Below are positions 1-5,973 of a stretch of 7,227 bases of DNA, one piece after another. The stretch is from Ignavibacteriota bacterium. Its GTDB lineage: Bacteria; Bacteroidota; UBA10030; UBA6906. Position 1 is the first letter of the stretch. Every line of letters begins with the position of its first letter. The notes under the pieces are model-generated. The model worked only from the letters and a program-made list of their open reading frames with translations, searched no databases and was not told where the DNA came from. The stretch is taken from assembly GCA_003161755.1 (NCBI GenBank), contig PMNP01000183.1, positions 738 through 7,964 on the forward strand. The letters are read 5' to 3'. The translations under genes and the position numbers were made by a program.

Positions 1-1
1 T

Positions 2-1117
2 GACACCATCGGCGCCGTGGCGGTGGGGACGATCCTCTGGTATTCCGGAGTGGAAGCGCTTGCGGGCACAGTGACAATCGGCGTGGTGATGGCGTTCCTG
101 CAATTCAACGAGATGTTCTGGCGACCGATCCGCGATCTGTCGGAGAAGTATAACATCATGCAAACGGCAATGGCATCGTCGGAACGGGTGTTCCGCCTGC
201 TTGATGATCATACCCTCGTTCCCGATCCGCCGCACCCGGTGACTCTTTCACAGGTTAAGGGAAACATTGAATTCCGCAATGTCTGGTTTGCGTATAACGA
301 GAAGACTGGTGATCCCGACCATTCAGAGTGGGTACTGAAGAACGTCTCCTTCAACATCAGGGAGGGCGAATCGGTGGCGATCGTTGGGCACACCGGCGCC
401 GGGAAAACATCCGTCATCAACCTGCTCGGACGTTTCTATGACGTTCAGCGCGGCGAAATCCTGATCGACGGAGTGGACATCCGTCAGTTGCGACAACAAG
501 ATCTTCGCCGCCACATGGCGGTCGTTCTCCAGGATGTGTTCCTCTTCTCGGGGGATATCACGTCAAATATCAATCTCGGCGACGAGTCGATTTCCGCCGA
601 CACGGTCAAGGCGGCGGCGCGGGTGGTTGGCGCGAATCGTTTTATCGAGCGGCTCCCGGGGGCGTATCACGAACCTGTCCAGGAACGTGGCTCCACGTTG
701 TCTGTGGGGCAAAAGCAGCTCATCTCGTTCGCCAGAGCGTTGGCCATCCATCCGAGAATCCTTGTGCTCGATGAGGCAACCTCAAGCGTCGATACGGAAA
801 GTGAACAGCTCATCCAGCAGGCAATCGGAAAGCTGCTCCACGGCAGAACGTCAATTGTCATTGCACACCGTCTCTCAACGATTCAATCGGCCAACAAAAT
901 CATCGTGATGCACAAAGGCGAAGTGCGGGAAATGGGGACGCATCAGGAACTTCTTGCACTTGGCGGGATATACTTCACGTTGTACCAGTTGCAGTACAAG
1001 GAACAGGAAACAGATTCGCGTCGGATCGCCAACCTGTCCGAGGGACGCTGCCTCTTTCGGGGGGCCGTAAAGCGGACACGGTACCCATTGTTACAGAGCC
1101 CCTGGATCTGTCGCTGA
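2..1117 (+). CDS. ABC exporter half-transporter (permease-ATPase fusion), 3' part; 5' end outside window
   Basis: C-terminal part of a type IV ABC exporter of the MdlB/YheH/MsbA kind, an inner-membrane pump whose substrate cannot be told. The frame is open to the left edge, so the GTG at 17 is internal and the gene starts upstream. Counting from position 17, residues 1-35 are the last transmembrane region and 36-65 the linker helix. The complete nucleotide-binding domain follows: Walker A GHTGAGKT (124-131), Q-loop Q172 in [10 protein letters not shown], signature LSVGQ (228-232), Walker B ILVLDE (248-253) with the catalytic Glu present, and switch His284 in IAHRLSTI. The LSVGQ signature and [10 protein letters not shown] resemble the catalytically competent subunit of heterodimeric exporters. 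A partner half-transporter may therefore lie just upstream (inference). The domain should end near residue 330 (YQLQYKEQE). About 36 further Arg-rich residues with two Cys follow and look unlike the family. fbp begins 63 nt downstream. Confidence 0.95.
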   Translation, partial: DTIGAVAVGTILWYSGVEALAGTVTIGVVMAFLQFNEMFWRPIRDLSEKYNIMQTAMASSERVFRLLDDHTLVPDPPHPVTLSQVKGNIEFRNVWFAYNEKTGDPDHSEWVLKNVSFNIREGESVAIVGHTGAGKTSVINLLGRFYDVQRGEILIDGVDIRQLRQQDLRRHMAVVLQDVFLFSGDITSNINLGDESISADTVKAAARVVGANRFIERLPGAYHEPVQERGSTLSVGQKQLISFARALAIHPRILVLDEATSSVDTESEQLIQQAIGKLLHGRTSIVIAHRLSTIQSANKIIVMHKGEVREMGTHQELLALGGIYFTLYQLQYKEQETDSRRIANLSEGRCLFRGAVKRTRYPLLQSPWICR

Positions 1118-1137
1118 CGCACCAGCCAGTAATGGAA

Positions 1138-1163
1138 GTCTGCTTCAGGTCCGGACGGCAGAC
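1138..1163. repeat. Inverted repeat with central palindrome just upstream of the fbp ribosome binding site
   Basis: GTCTGC (1138-1143) is the exact reverse complement of GCAGAC (1158-1163). Between them lies the perfect 8-bp palindrome GTCCGGAC (1149-1156). The element ends 3 nt before the fbp Shine-Dalgarno. It could be a protein-binding dyad or a leader RNA structure. No convincing -35/-10 pair was seen in the gap between the ABC gene and fbp. Confidence 0.4.
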
Positions 1164-1166
1164 ACC

Positions 1167-1176
1167 GAGAGGAGGG
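1167..1176 (+). promoter_or_regulatory. Strong Shine-Dalgarno for fbp
   Basis: GAGAGGAGGG ends 4 nt before the ATG at 1181 and includes the GGAGG core. It settles the start of fbp. Confidence 0.8.
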
Positions 1177-1180
1177 CATC

Positions 1181-2227
1181 ATGCTGGCGCACAATCCTTC
1201 CCACCCATCGTTTATCACCCTCGAACGGCACATCATGGAAGGCGAGAGGGCTCATCCGGAAGCTACGGGAGAGTTCTCTGCAATCCTGCATAATATGTCC
1301 CTGGCCGCGAAACTTGTCTGGAGAGAAGTGACCAAGGCGGGATTGGTCAATGTCCTCGGCTCGACAGACAGGATGAACGTGAGCGGCGACGTGGTGAGAA
1401 AGCTCGATGAATTTGCCGACACGACCATCTACCGGGCCATGGATCATGGTGGACATCTCTGCGTGATGGCATCGGAAGAAAACGAAGACCTCCTCCAAAT
1501 CCCGGACGGATACCCCCGAGGCAAGTACGTACTTCTCTTCGATCCCCTGGATGGTTCAGGCAATATCGATGCGAATGTGACGATTGGAACGATCTTCTCC
1601 ATCTTCCGGCGTGTGAGCCCCGGTGGTACGGGAACCATCGAGGATGTTCTGCAGGCAGGGGTCCGTCAGGTTGCCGCCGGGTACTTCCTGTTCGGATCAA
1701 GCATGATGTTTGTGTATTGTACCGGCCACGGCGTGCACGGGTTTACCCTTGATCCGTCGGTGGGAGAGTTTCTCCTCTCTCACTCTGACATTCATATCCC
1801 CGAGCAGGGGAGTATTTACAGTGCGAATGAAGGCAACAGCCAGAGATGGGGGGAACATCTGCAGCGCTACGTCGGATTTCTCAAAGAGGAAGGCCCCGCC
1901 GGCAAGCGGCCGTATTCACTGCGGTATGTAGGTTCCCTTGTTGCCGACGTTCATCGGACGTTGTTATACGGCGGGATCTATTTCTATCCGTCAGACGCAA
2001 AACACCCCGAAGGCAAACTCCGTTTGATGTACGAAGCAAATCCTCTGGCATACATTGTGGAACAAGCCGGCGGAGCTGCCACTGACGGGAACCGGCGTAT
2101 CCTCGAGATCACTCCGACGTCGTTGCATCAGCGCACGCCGCTCTTCATTGGGAGCGTTAAGGATGTTGCTTGCGTGGAGGGATTTCTGCGGAAAGGTGAA
2201 GCCCACCTCGCAGCGCAAAGAGGTTGA
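1181..2227 (+). CDS. fbp: Fructose-1,6-bisphosphatase, class I
   Basis: Hydrolyses fructose 1,6-bisphosphate to fructose 6-phosphate and phosphate in the cytoplasm, with Mg2+; it is the committed step of gluconeogenesis. The 348 residues are slightly longer than the usual 330-340. Visible signatures: the N-terminal TLERHIME and TGEFSAILHNMSLAAKLV regions; metal ligands E99-E100 in MASEENE and D121/D124 in LFDPLDGSGNID; RQVAAGYFLFGSS (163-174); the substrate-site block RYVGSLVADVHRTLLYGG (248-265); and metal ligand E285 in RLMYEANPLAYIVEQAGG. The usual DGSSNID motif reads DGSGNID here (Gly127), and all acidic ligands are kept. The ATG at 1181 is supported by GAGAGGAGGG. It may be co-transcribed with the upstream exporter gene (63-nt gap), though the functions are unrelated. 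A terminator follows the stop codon. Confidence 0.96.
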   Translation: MLAHNPSHPSFITLERHIMEGERAHPEATGEFSAILHNMSLAAKLVWREVTKAGLVNVLGSTDRMNVSGDVVRKLDEFADTTIYRAMDHGGHLCVMASEENEDLLQIPDGYPRGKYVLLFDPLDGSGNIDANVTIGTIFSIFRRVSPGGTGTIEDVLQAGVRQVAAGYFLFGSSMMFVYCTGHGVHGFTLDPSVGEFLLSHSDIHIPEQGSIYSANEGNSQRWGEHLQRYVGFLKEEGPAGKRPYSLRYVGSLVADVHRTLLYGGIYFYPSDAKHPEGKLRLMYEANPLAYIVEQAGGAATDGNRRILEITPTSLHQRTPLFIGSVKDVACVEGFLRKGEAHLAAQRG

Positions 2228-2244
2228 GTCCGACGAACAGCCCT

Positions 2245-2290
2245 AAACGAAAACAGGCAGAGAATACCATTCTCTGCCTGTCGTTATTTC
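2245..2290. terminator. Bidirectional intrinsic terminator between convergent genes
   Basis: ACAGGCAGAGAAT (2253-2265) and ATTCTCTGCCTGT (2269-2281) form a perfect 13-bp stem with a 3-nt loop. AACGA (2246-2250) can also pair with TCGTT (2281-2285), extending the stem past a small bulge. On the minus strand the stem is followed by TTTTCGTTT, a fair U-tract ending the lipoprotein transcript. On the plus strand the tail TCGTTATTTC is weaker and would end fbp. Confidence 0.85.
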
Positions 2291-2309
2291 CAGACCTGCA
2301 CGCCCATTG

Positions 2310-3032
2310 TTACTTGAGATGGTCCAGCTTCGCCTGGGCTTTCTTTGCGAGCGGACTCTTCGGGGCGGTCTTGATCAAATCGTTATATGCCTGACGTGCA
2401 TCTTCGATCTTCCCTGCCGCGACGTACGTGTTTCCCAACATGAACTTGGATTCATTAATCATATCTGAACCGGGAAAATTGATGACTGCCAGAAATTCCT
2501 CTGAGGCATATTCATATTTCTTCTGGGCGAGGTATGCCTCACCGAGCCAGTAGTGACAGTTGTCGTTGAGATCCGTTCCCACCGTGGAGATGAGAAGGTT
2601 TTCCAACTTGGATACTGCGTCCTTGTATTCCTTCCTTTGGACCATCGCCACAGCAGCATCATATTCAGCTTTCTGACTTTCAGCAGTGATCTTCGAAGGA
2701 GGGGGATAGGTGCTCAATTTCAGGGCTTCCTGCGAAGGAGCTGCCACGGCCGCCGGATAGGTTGAAGCGGACTGTGCTCCTGCATCACCATGGGCTGGCT
2801 GTTGCTCGAGCTTGAGGGTGAGCGACCGGTTCTCTGCAGCAAGCGCATTGATCTGCTCACGCAAGCGCTGGTTCTCCGCCATCAGGGAGTCATTGATGGG
2901 GGCCTGAATGAGTTGCGGTTGCGCCGCAGAGCCTTCAGACTCTCCGACGGTTTCCGATTGATGGGCGCAGCCTACGAACAGTGCAAGGGAAACGATCCAC
3001 AAAAACGATGAAAAACAGCGGGTGGCAGTCAT
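2310..3032 (-). CDS. CpoB/YbgF-like lipoprotein: coiled coil plus TPR domain
   Basis: Predicted lipid-anchored envelope protein of 240 residues. The N-terminus is a signal peptide with FVGC and modified Cys22. A Ser/Gln-rich linker follows, then a short coiled coil (about 48-77, SLMAENQRLREQINALAAEN), an Ala/Pro linker, and about three TPR-like repeats (about 122-227). This is the layout of CpoB/YbgF, which in proteobacteria links the Tol-Pal system to peptidoglycan synthesis at division. No tol or pal gene is in the window, so the role is inferred from architecture. An upstream in-frame ATG at 3086 is rejected: it lies inside the preceding gene and its -35 box, adds 18 residues before the signal peptide, and has no ribosome site. 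The ATG at 3032 has AAGGAG 9 nt upstream. The gene ends 29 nt from the terminator hairpin. Confidence 0.85.
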   Translation of the reverse strand: MTATRCFSSFLWIVSLALFVGCAHQSETVGESEGSAAQPQLIQAPINDSLMAENQRLREQINALAAENRSLTLKLEQQPAHGDAGAQSASTYPAAVAAPSQEALKLSTYPPPSKITAESQKAEYDAAVAMVQRKEYKDAVSKLENLLISTVGTDLNDNCHYWLGEAYLAQKKYEYASEEFLAVINFPGSDMINESKFMLGNTYVAAGKIEDARQAYNDLIKTAPKSPLAKKAQAKLDHLK

Positions 3033-3041
3033 GATAGGAGG

Positions 3042-3047
3042 CTCCTT
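3042..3047 (-). promoter_or_regulatory. Shine-Dalgarno for the CpoB-like lipoprotein
   Basis: AAGGAG on the minus strand, 9 nt before the ATG at 3032. It fixes the start at the beginning of the signal peptide. Confidence 0.75.
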
Positions 3048-3057
3048 ATGCTGCACG

Positions 3058-3086
3058 AATGTATTAAGGTCAAGCGGGAATGTCAA
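3058..3086 (-). promoter_or_regulatory. Sigma70-like promoter for the CpoB-like lipoprotein
   Basis: On the minus strand TTGACA (3086-3081), a 17-bp spacer and TACATT (3063-3058; 4 of 6 to TATAAT). The TGA stop of the ATP-grasp gene sits inside the -35 box. Transcription would start near 3051, leaving a leader of about 20 nt that carries the AAGGAG. The lipoprotein gene can thus be transcribed independently of the ATP-grasp gene. Confidence 0.6.
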
Positions 3087-4030
3087 GGTTCAACGGCAAT
3101 GATTCCACGGCGCTGCATTGAGCCCAGCGATCGGGCCACCCGGCGGCATATTTGGAGAACCACGCTGTCCGGAACGCCGTCATAGCATTTCGATTGCAGC
3201 CTCATATCGCAAACGTCGTTGACATAATCCACGACAACGAGCTTCTTTTCCTTTGTAATGGCTATTTCTGATGAAAAAAAGTCAAGTTTGCAGATCTTCT
3301 GGATCTTCCTTGCCAGGGTTGCCAATGACTGCAGGCCGAAGCGTTCACGTTCCTCAGGGGCAATGACCTCATAGCGGTGAGTATCATCGTCCCACCAACA
3401 TGGAATAACCAGGCCGAAAACGAAGAATACGCGAAACCACGCCTTGTGGAAATTCATTGGTATCGGTAGAATTTTCTCCTGCAGCAGGTATTTGTCGTTT
3501 TTATGATGCTGCCGTGATTCAATGACATCTTTGAGGGATTCAGCACCGGTGATGACGCCAATGCCGCCTCCAGTAGTGTTGGCGGGTTTGATGATAAACG
3601 GGCGGCCAAGCCGGGCAAGATCACTCAGAGTGAGCTCGATTTCCCGCCGTTTGTGATAGGGGGATATAATGATAGAAAACGGAACGTTGAGCCCCTCGGT
3701 AAGAAACTCAAGATGCATGGTTGCTTTATCTGTCGCATGAAAAAGGGCTTCCGGAGTGTTGATGAAGTACGCCGAGCTCTTTTGCACAACACGCGACACA
3801 GCGGCGAAATGATTGCCGGATCCTGCCGCGCGATCCAAGAAGGCGCCGAATCTCAAATCGCCCCGGTGAATCCGCCTTGCCGTCTCCTGCGTGTTGTGAT
3901 GAGAAATGGAATAAAACCGGAACCCGTGAGCGTGAATCTCCCGCTCAAGGATCTGAATAAAATCTCCATCATACTCCCAGTCCCACGCAACTGCCAACTG
4001 AAAAAAATCCGCCATGTCCCACCGGTGCAT
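3083..4030 (-). CDS. ATP-grasp superfamily enzyme of unknown substrate
   Basis: A 315-residue protein with the ATP-grasp plan, so probably a cytoplasmic ATP-dependent carboxylate-amine (or similar) ligase; the substrate is unknown. Residues 1-95 form a pre-ATP-grasp domain opening with FFQLAVAWDWEYDGDF. Candidate ATP contacts are K102 (TDKATM), K148 in PFIIKPANTTGGGIGV with its Gly-rich loop (154-158), and E185 in LLQEKIL. R200 lies in AWFRVFFVFG. Likely metal-site residues are E255 (FFSSEIAI) and D268/N271 in VVVDYVNDVCDMR. No RimK or glutathione synthetase signature is clear enough to name it. The start is uncertain: ATG 4030 and ATG 4015 (MADFFQL) both have weak ribosome sites. The promoter would leave leaders of about 12 and 28 nt, which slightly favours 4015. 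The stop overlaps the -35 of the downstream lipoprotein promoter. No partner biosynthetic gene is visible. Confidence 0.85.
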   Translation of the reverse strand: MHRWDMADFFQLAVAWDWEYDGDFIQILEREIHAHGFRFYSISHHNTQETARRIHRGDLRFGAFLDRAAGSGNHFAAVSRVVQKSSAYFINTPEALFHATDKATMHLEFLTEGLNVPFSIIISPYHKRREIELTLSDLARLGRPFIIKPANTTGGGIGVITGAESLKDVIESRQHHKNDKYLLQEKILPIPMNFHKAWFRVFFVFGLVIPCWWDDDTHRYEVIAPEERERFGLQSLATLARKIQKICKLDFFSSEIAITKEKKLVVVDYVNDVCDMRLQSKCYDGVPDSVVLQICRRVARSLGSMQRRGIIAVEP

Positions 4031-4049
4031 TTGCCTGAATCAGTGAAAT

Positions 4050-4078
4050 AGAATAGCCAAAAGCTCCGTGGTTGTCAA
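4050..4078 (-). promoter_or_regulatory. Sigma70-like promoter for the ATP-grasp gene
   Basis: On the minus strand a perfect TTGACA (4078-4073), a 17-bp spacer, and TATTCT (4055-4050; 4 of 6 to TATAAT). Predicted start of transcription is about 4043, only about 12 nt before the ATG at 4030. Confidence 0.6.
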
Positions 4079-4099
4079 GCCAGCCCTGAGCAGGTAGGA

Positions 4100-4135
4100 T
4101 CGTTTGGAGTTCCGTTGAGGAACAGAAACAAACGA
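4100..4135. repeat. Nested inverted repeat in the divergent intergenic region
   Basis: Outer arms TCGTTTG (4100-4106) and CAAACGA (4129-4135) are exact reverse complements. Inside them GTTCC (4109-4113) and GGAAC (4119-4123) form a second perfect dyad around GTTGA. The element is upstream of both divergent promoters, about 22 bp from the leftward -35 and 47 bp from the rightward -35. It could be a shared regulator site. There is no T-tract suggesting a terminator. Confidence 0.45.
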
Positions 4136-4182
4136 AGCGCGCAACGCACAAGGTGCTCGCGGCAACTCGCAGGCCCCTTTGC

Positions 4183-4211
4183 TTGTTATTCAATACATGA
4201 TATGGTATATT
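4183..4211 (+). promoter_or_regulatory. Sigma70-like promoter for the envelope operon
   Basis: TTGTTA (4183-4188; 4 of 6 to TTGACA), a 17-bp AT-rich spacer, TATATT (4206-4211; 5 of 6 to TATAAT), then a T-run. Transcription would start near 4218, giving a very short leader before ATG 4225 or a slightly longer one before GTG 4237. It is the only AT-rich stretch in the intergenic region. Confidence 0.6.
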
Positions 4212-4224
4212 TTTTTGAGAAATC

Positions 4225-5973
4225 ATGGAGTTTCCGGTGAAATGTGAGGTTGATGGACTTTACTGCCGTTGGCTGGCCAGCTTGGTGCTGGTTCTTGGAG
4301 TCATCTTCATGGGAGGATGCAGTTCGGACGTCAAAACTGTCCGGGAATCTCCTCCTCCTGAGCCGACCGTGAACAAGGCAATGCAGGAACTGGCCATTCA
4401 GCATTTTATCGAGGGCTCTCTGTGGGAGCAGAAGGGTGAACTTGCCCAGGCCGTCCTCGAATATCAGGAGGCTCTGCGATACGACAAGGATCCTGCAACG
4501 TATTACGTCCTCTCGCGGGTCTACTCGGGGTTGAACAAGCATGTGGCTGCGGTCGAGGCCGGCCGCGAAGCCGTGCAAATGGTTCCGGATAATGTCGAGT
4601 ACCGGAAGAACCTGGCGATTGTCTATCTTACTGCCATGCAGCCGGACTCTGCTCTCCGGCAATACGAAGAAGTTGTCCGGTTGGATTCTTCGAGTGTGGA
4701 GTCGTGGTTCAACCTTGCCCGGCTGTACCAGGTTCGATCTCCTTTCAAGGCCCTTGAGATCCTTGAATCGATTACCAATCGGTTCGGACCGGAATGGGAT
4801 GTTCTTCTTCAGACTGCCGATCTCTCCAACAAACTCAACAGGTTTGACCACGCAGCTTCCGCTCTGGAGAAGATGGTCGAAATCGATCCGGCGAATCAGG
4901 AATTGCGGCGGACCCTCGGCCAGACGTATATGAGAGCCGGACAAAACGACAGCGCTCTGGCGATATTCTCCGCCCTTCATGACGAGAATCCCGGCAACCT
5001 CGAGTTTCTTGCCGACGTAGGTGCCGTGCACCTTGCGCTCAAGAATTATCCTCAGGCCGAATCCGAATTTGGCAGTCTTCTCTCGAACGACACCGTCAAT
5101 GTGGACGCCAAGCTTCGAATAGGCGAAGCATATTTTGGTCAGATTGAAAAAGACTCCACCATCGCACCCCAGGCGCAGATGGTGTTCGAGCGAATCCGCG
5201 AACAGATTCCGCAGGATTGGAGACCGTATTGGTTTCTCGGTGCCATCGGATCCATCACGCACAATGATTCGCTCTCTGCACGTAGTTTCCGGCGTGTAAC
5301 GGAGCTGGCCAGCTGGAATGCCGACGCCTGGGTGTACCTCTCATCGGTCTTTCTTAGCAAGAACAACTTCTCGGAAGTCGCCCATGTCCTGGAGTCAGCC
5401 CTCAAGGTTCTCCCCGATGACTTTCGGGTGAACTTCCTCCTCGGTGTTGCCTACAACAGGCTGGGCAAAAACGTGGAAGCCGTGAGTGTGCTCGAACACG
5501 CCCATTCCATCAATCCAAAAGATGTTGACGCCATTTCTCAACTGGCGCTTGTGTATGACGGGCTGAAGCACTTCAACGAATCCGACTCCCTTTATGAAGA
5601 GGCGCTGCGACTCGATCCCAGCAACCACCTTGTGCTCAACAACTACAGCTACAGCCTTGCTGAACGCAATGAGCAGCTTGACCGAGCACTCGACATGGTG
5701 AAGAAGGCGTTGGAGGCGCAACCCAAGAATGCCTCATACCTGGACACCATGGGCTGGGTGTATTTCCGCATGGAGCGGTACGACGAGGCAGCCTCGTATG
5801 TTAAACGGGCCCTTGCGGAGGGGGAGGCGAACGCAACTGTGTATGAGCACCTGGGAGACATTTATTTCAAGATGAACGACAAGAAGGCGGCACTTGAGCA
5901 GTGGAACATTGCCCTTCACCTTGACAGCGAGAACCGGCAACTCCGCGAAAAGGTTCTCCGCGGGTCGCTCTGA
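4225..5973 (+). CDS. Large TPR lipoprotein, first gene of the envelope operon
   Basis: A 582-residue protein built almost entirely of tandem tetratricopeptide repeats (about 52-565, roughly 14 units), a scaffold for protein-protein contacts. The N-terminus has a hydrophobic segment (about 16-30) ending in FMGGC; Cys32 is the likely lipidated residue, though Met at -3 makes the lipobox imperfect. Then comes a Pro-rich linker. The C-terminal block (LNNYSYSLAER at 471, DTMGWVYFRMERYDEA at 507, HLGDIYFKMNDKKAALEQW at 542) matches the TPR protein family often encoded next to lolB in proteobacteria, from memory. ATG 4225 has only a weak GAGA upstream. The in-frame GTG at 4237 has GGAG (4227-4230) 6 nt before it and is a serious alternative, giving Cys28. 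The stop TGA shares its A with the ATG of the next gene, so translation is probably coupled. Confidence 0.9.
   Translation: MEFPVKCEVDGLYCRWLASLVLVLGVIFMGGCSSDVKTVRESPPPEPTVNKAMQELAIQHFIEGSLWEQKGELAQAVLEYQEALRYDKDPATYYVLSRVYSGLNKHVAAVEAGREAVQMVPDNVEYRKNLAIVYLTAMQPDSALRQYEEVVRLDSSSVESWFNLARLYQVRSPFKALEILESITNRFGPEWDVLLQTADLSNKLNRFDHAASALEKMVEIDPANQELRRTLGQTYMRAGQNDSALAIFSALHDENPGNLEFLADVGAVHLALKNYPQAESEFGSLLSNDTVNVDAKLRIGEAYFGQIEKDSTIAPQAQMVFERIREQIPQDWRPYWFLGAIGSITHNDSLSARSFRRVTELASWNADAWVYLSSVFLSKNNFSEVAHVLESALKVLPDDFRVNFLLGVAYNRLGKNVEAVSVLEHAHSINPKDVDAISQLALVYDGLKHFNESDSLYEEALRLDPSNHLVLNNYSYSLAERNEQLDRALDMVKKALEAQPKNASYLDTMGWVYFRMERYDEAASYVKRALAEGEANATVYEHLGDIYFKMNDKKAALEQWNIALHLDSENRQLREKVLRGSL

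Noticed and set aside
534..908. A 124-codon plus-strand frame inside the ABC transporter gene
   Set aside because: Out-of-frame Arg/Ser-rich reading of the nucleotide-binding domain, whose motifs are intact in the main frame.
3033..3086. Upstream ATG giving an 18-residue extension of the CpoB-like lipoprotein
   Set aside because: It precedes the signal peptide, lacks a ribosome site and lies in the promoter; ATG 3032 has AAGGAG at 9 nt.
3653..4051. A 132-codon plus-strand frame opposite the ATP-grasp gene
   Set aside because: It overlaps the conserved ATP-grasp coding region in antisense and shows no domain; composition is that of a shadow.
4193..4208. ATAC...GTAT imperfect dyad inside the rightward promoter spacer
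   Set aside because: Only 4-bp arms in an AT-rich stretch; too likely by chance to list as an operator.
4186..5262. A 358-codon open frame on the minus strand opposite the TPR gene
   Set aside because: Its translation has no recognisable domain and it lies fully antisense to a clear TPR repeat protein; long antisense frames are expected in GC-rich coding DNA.
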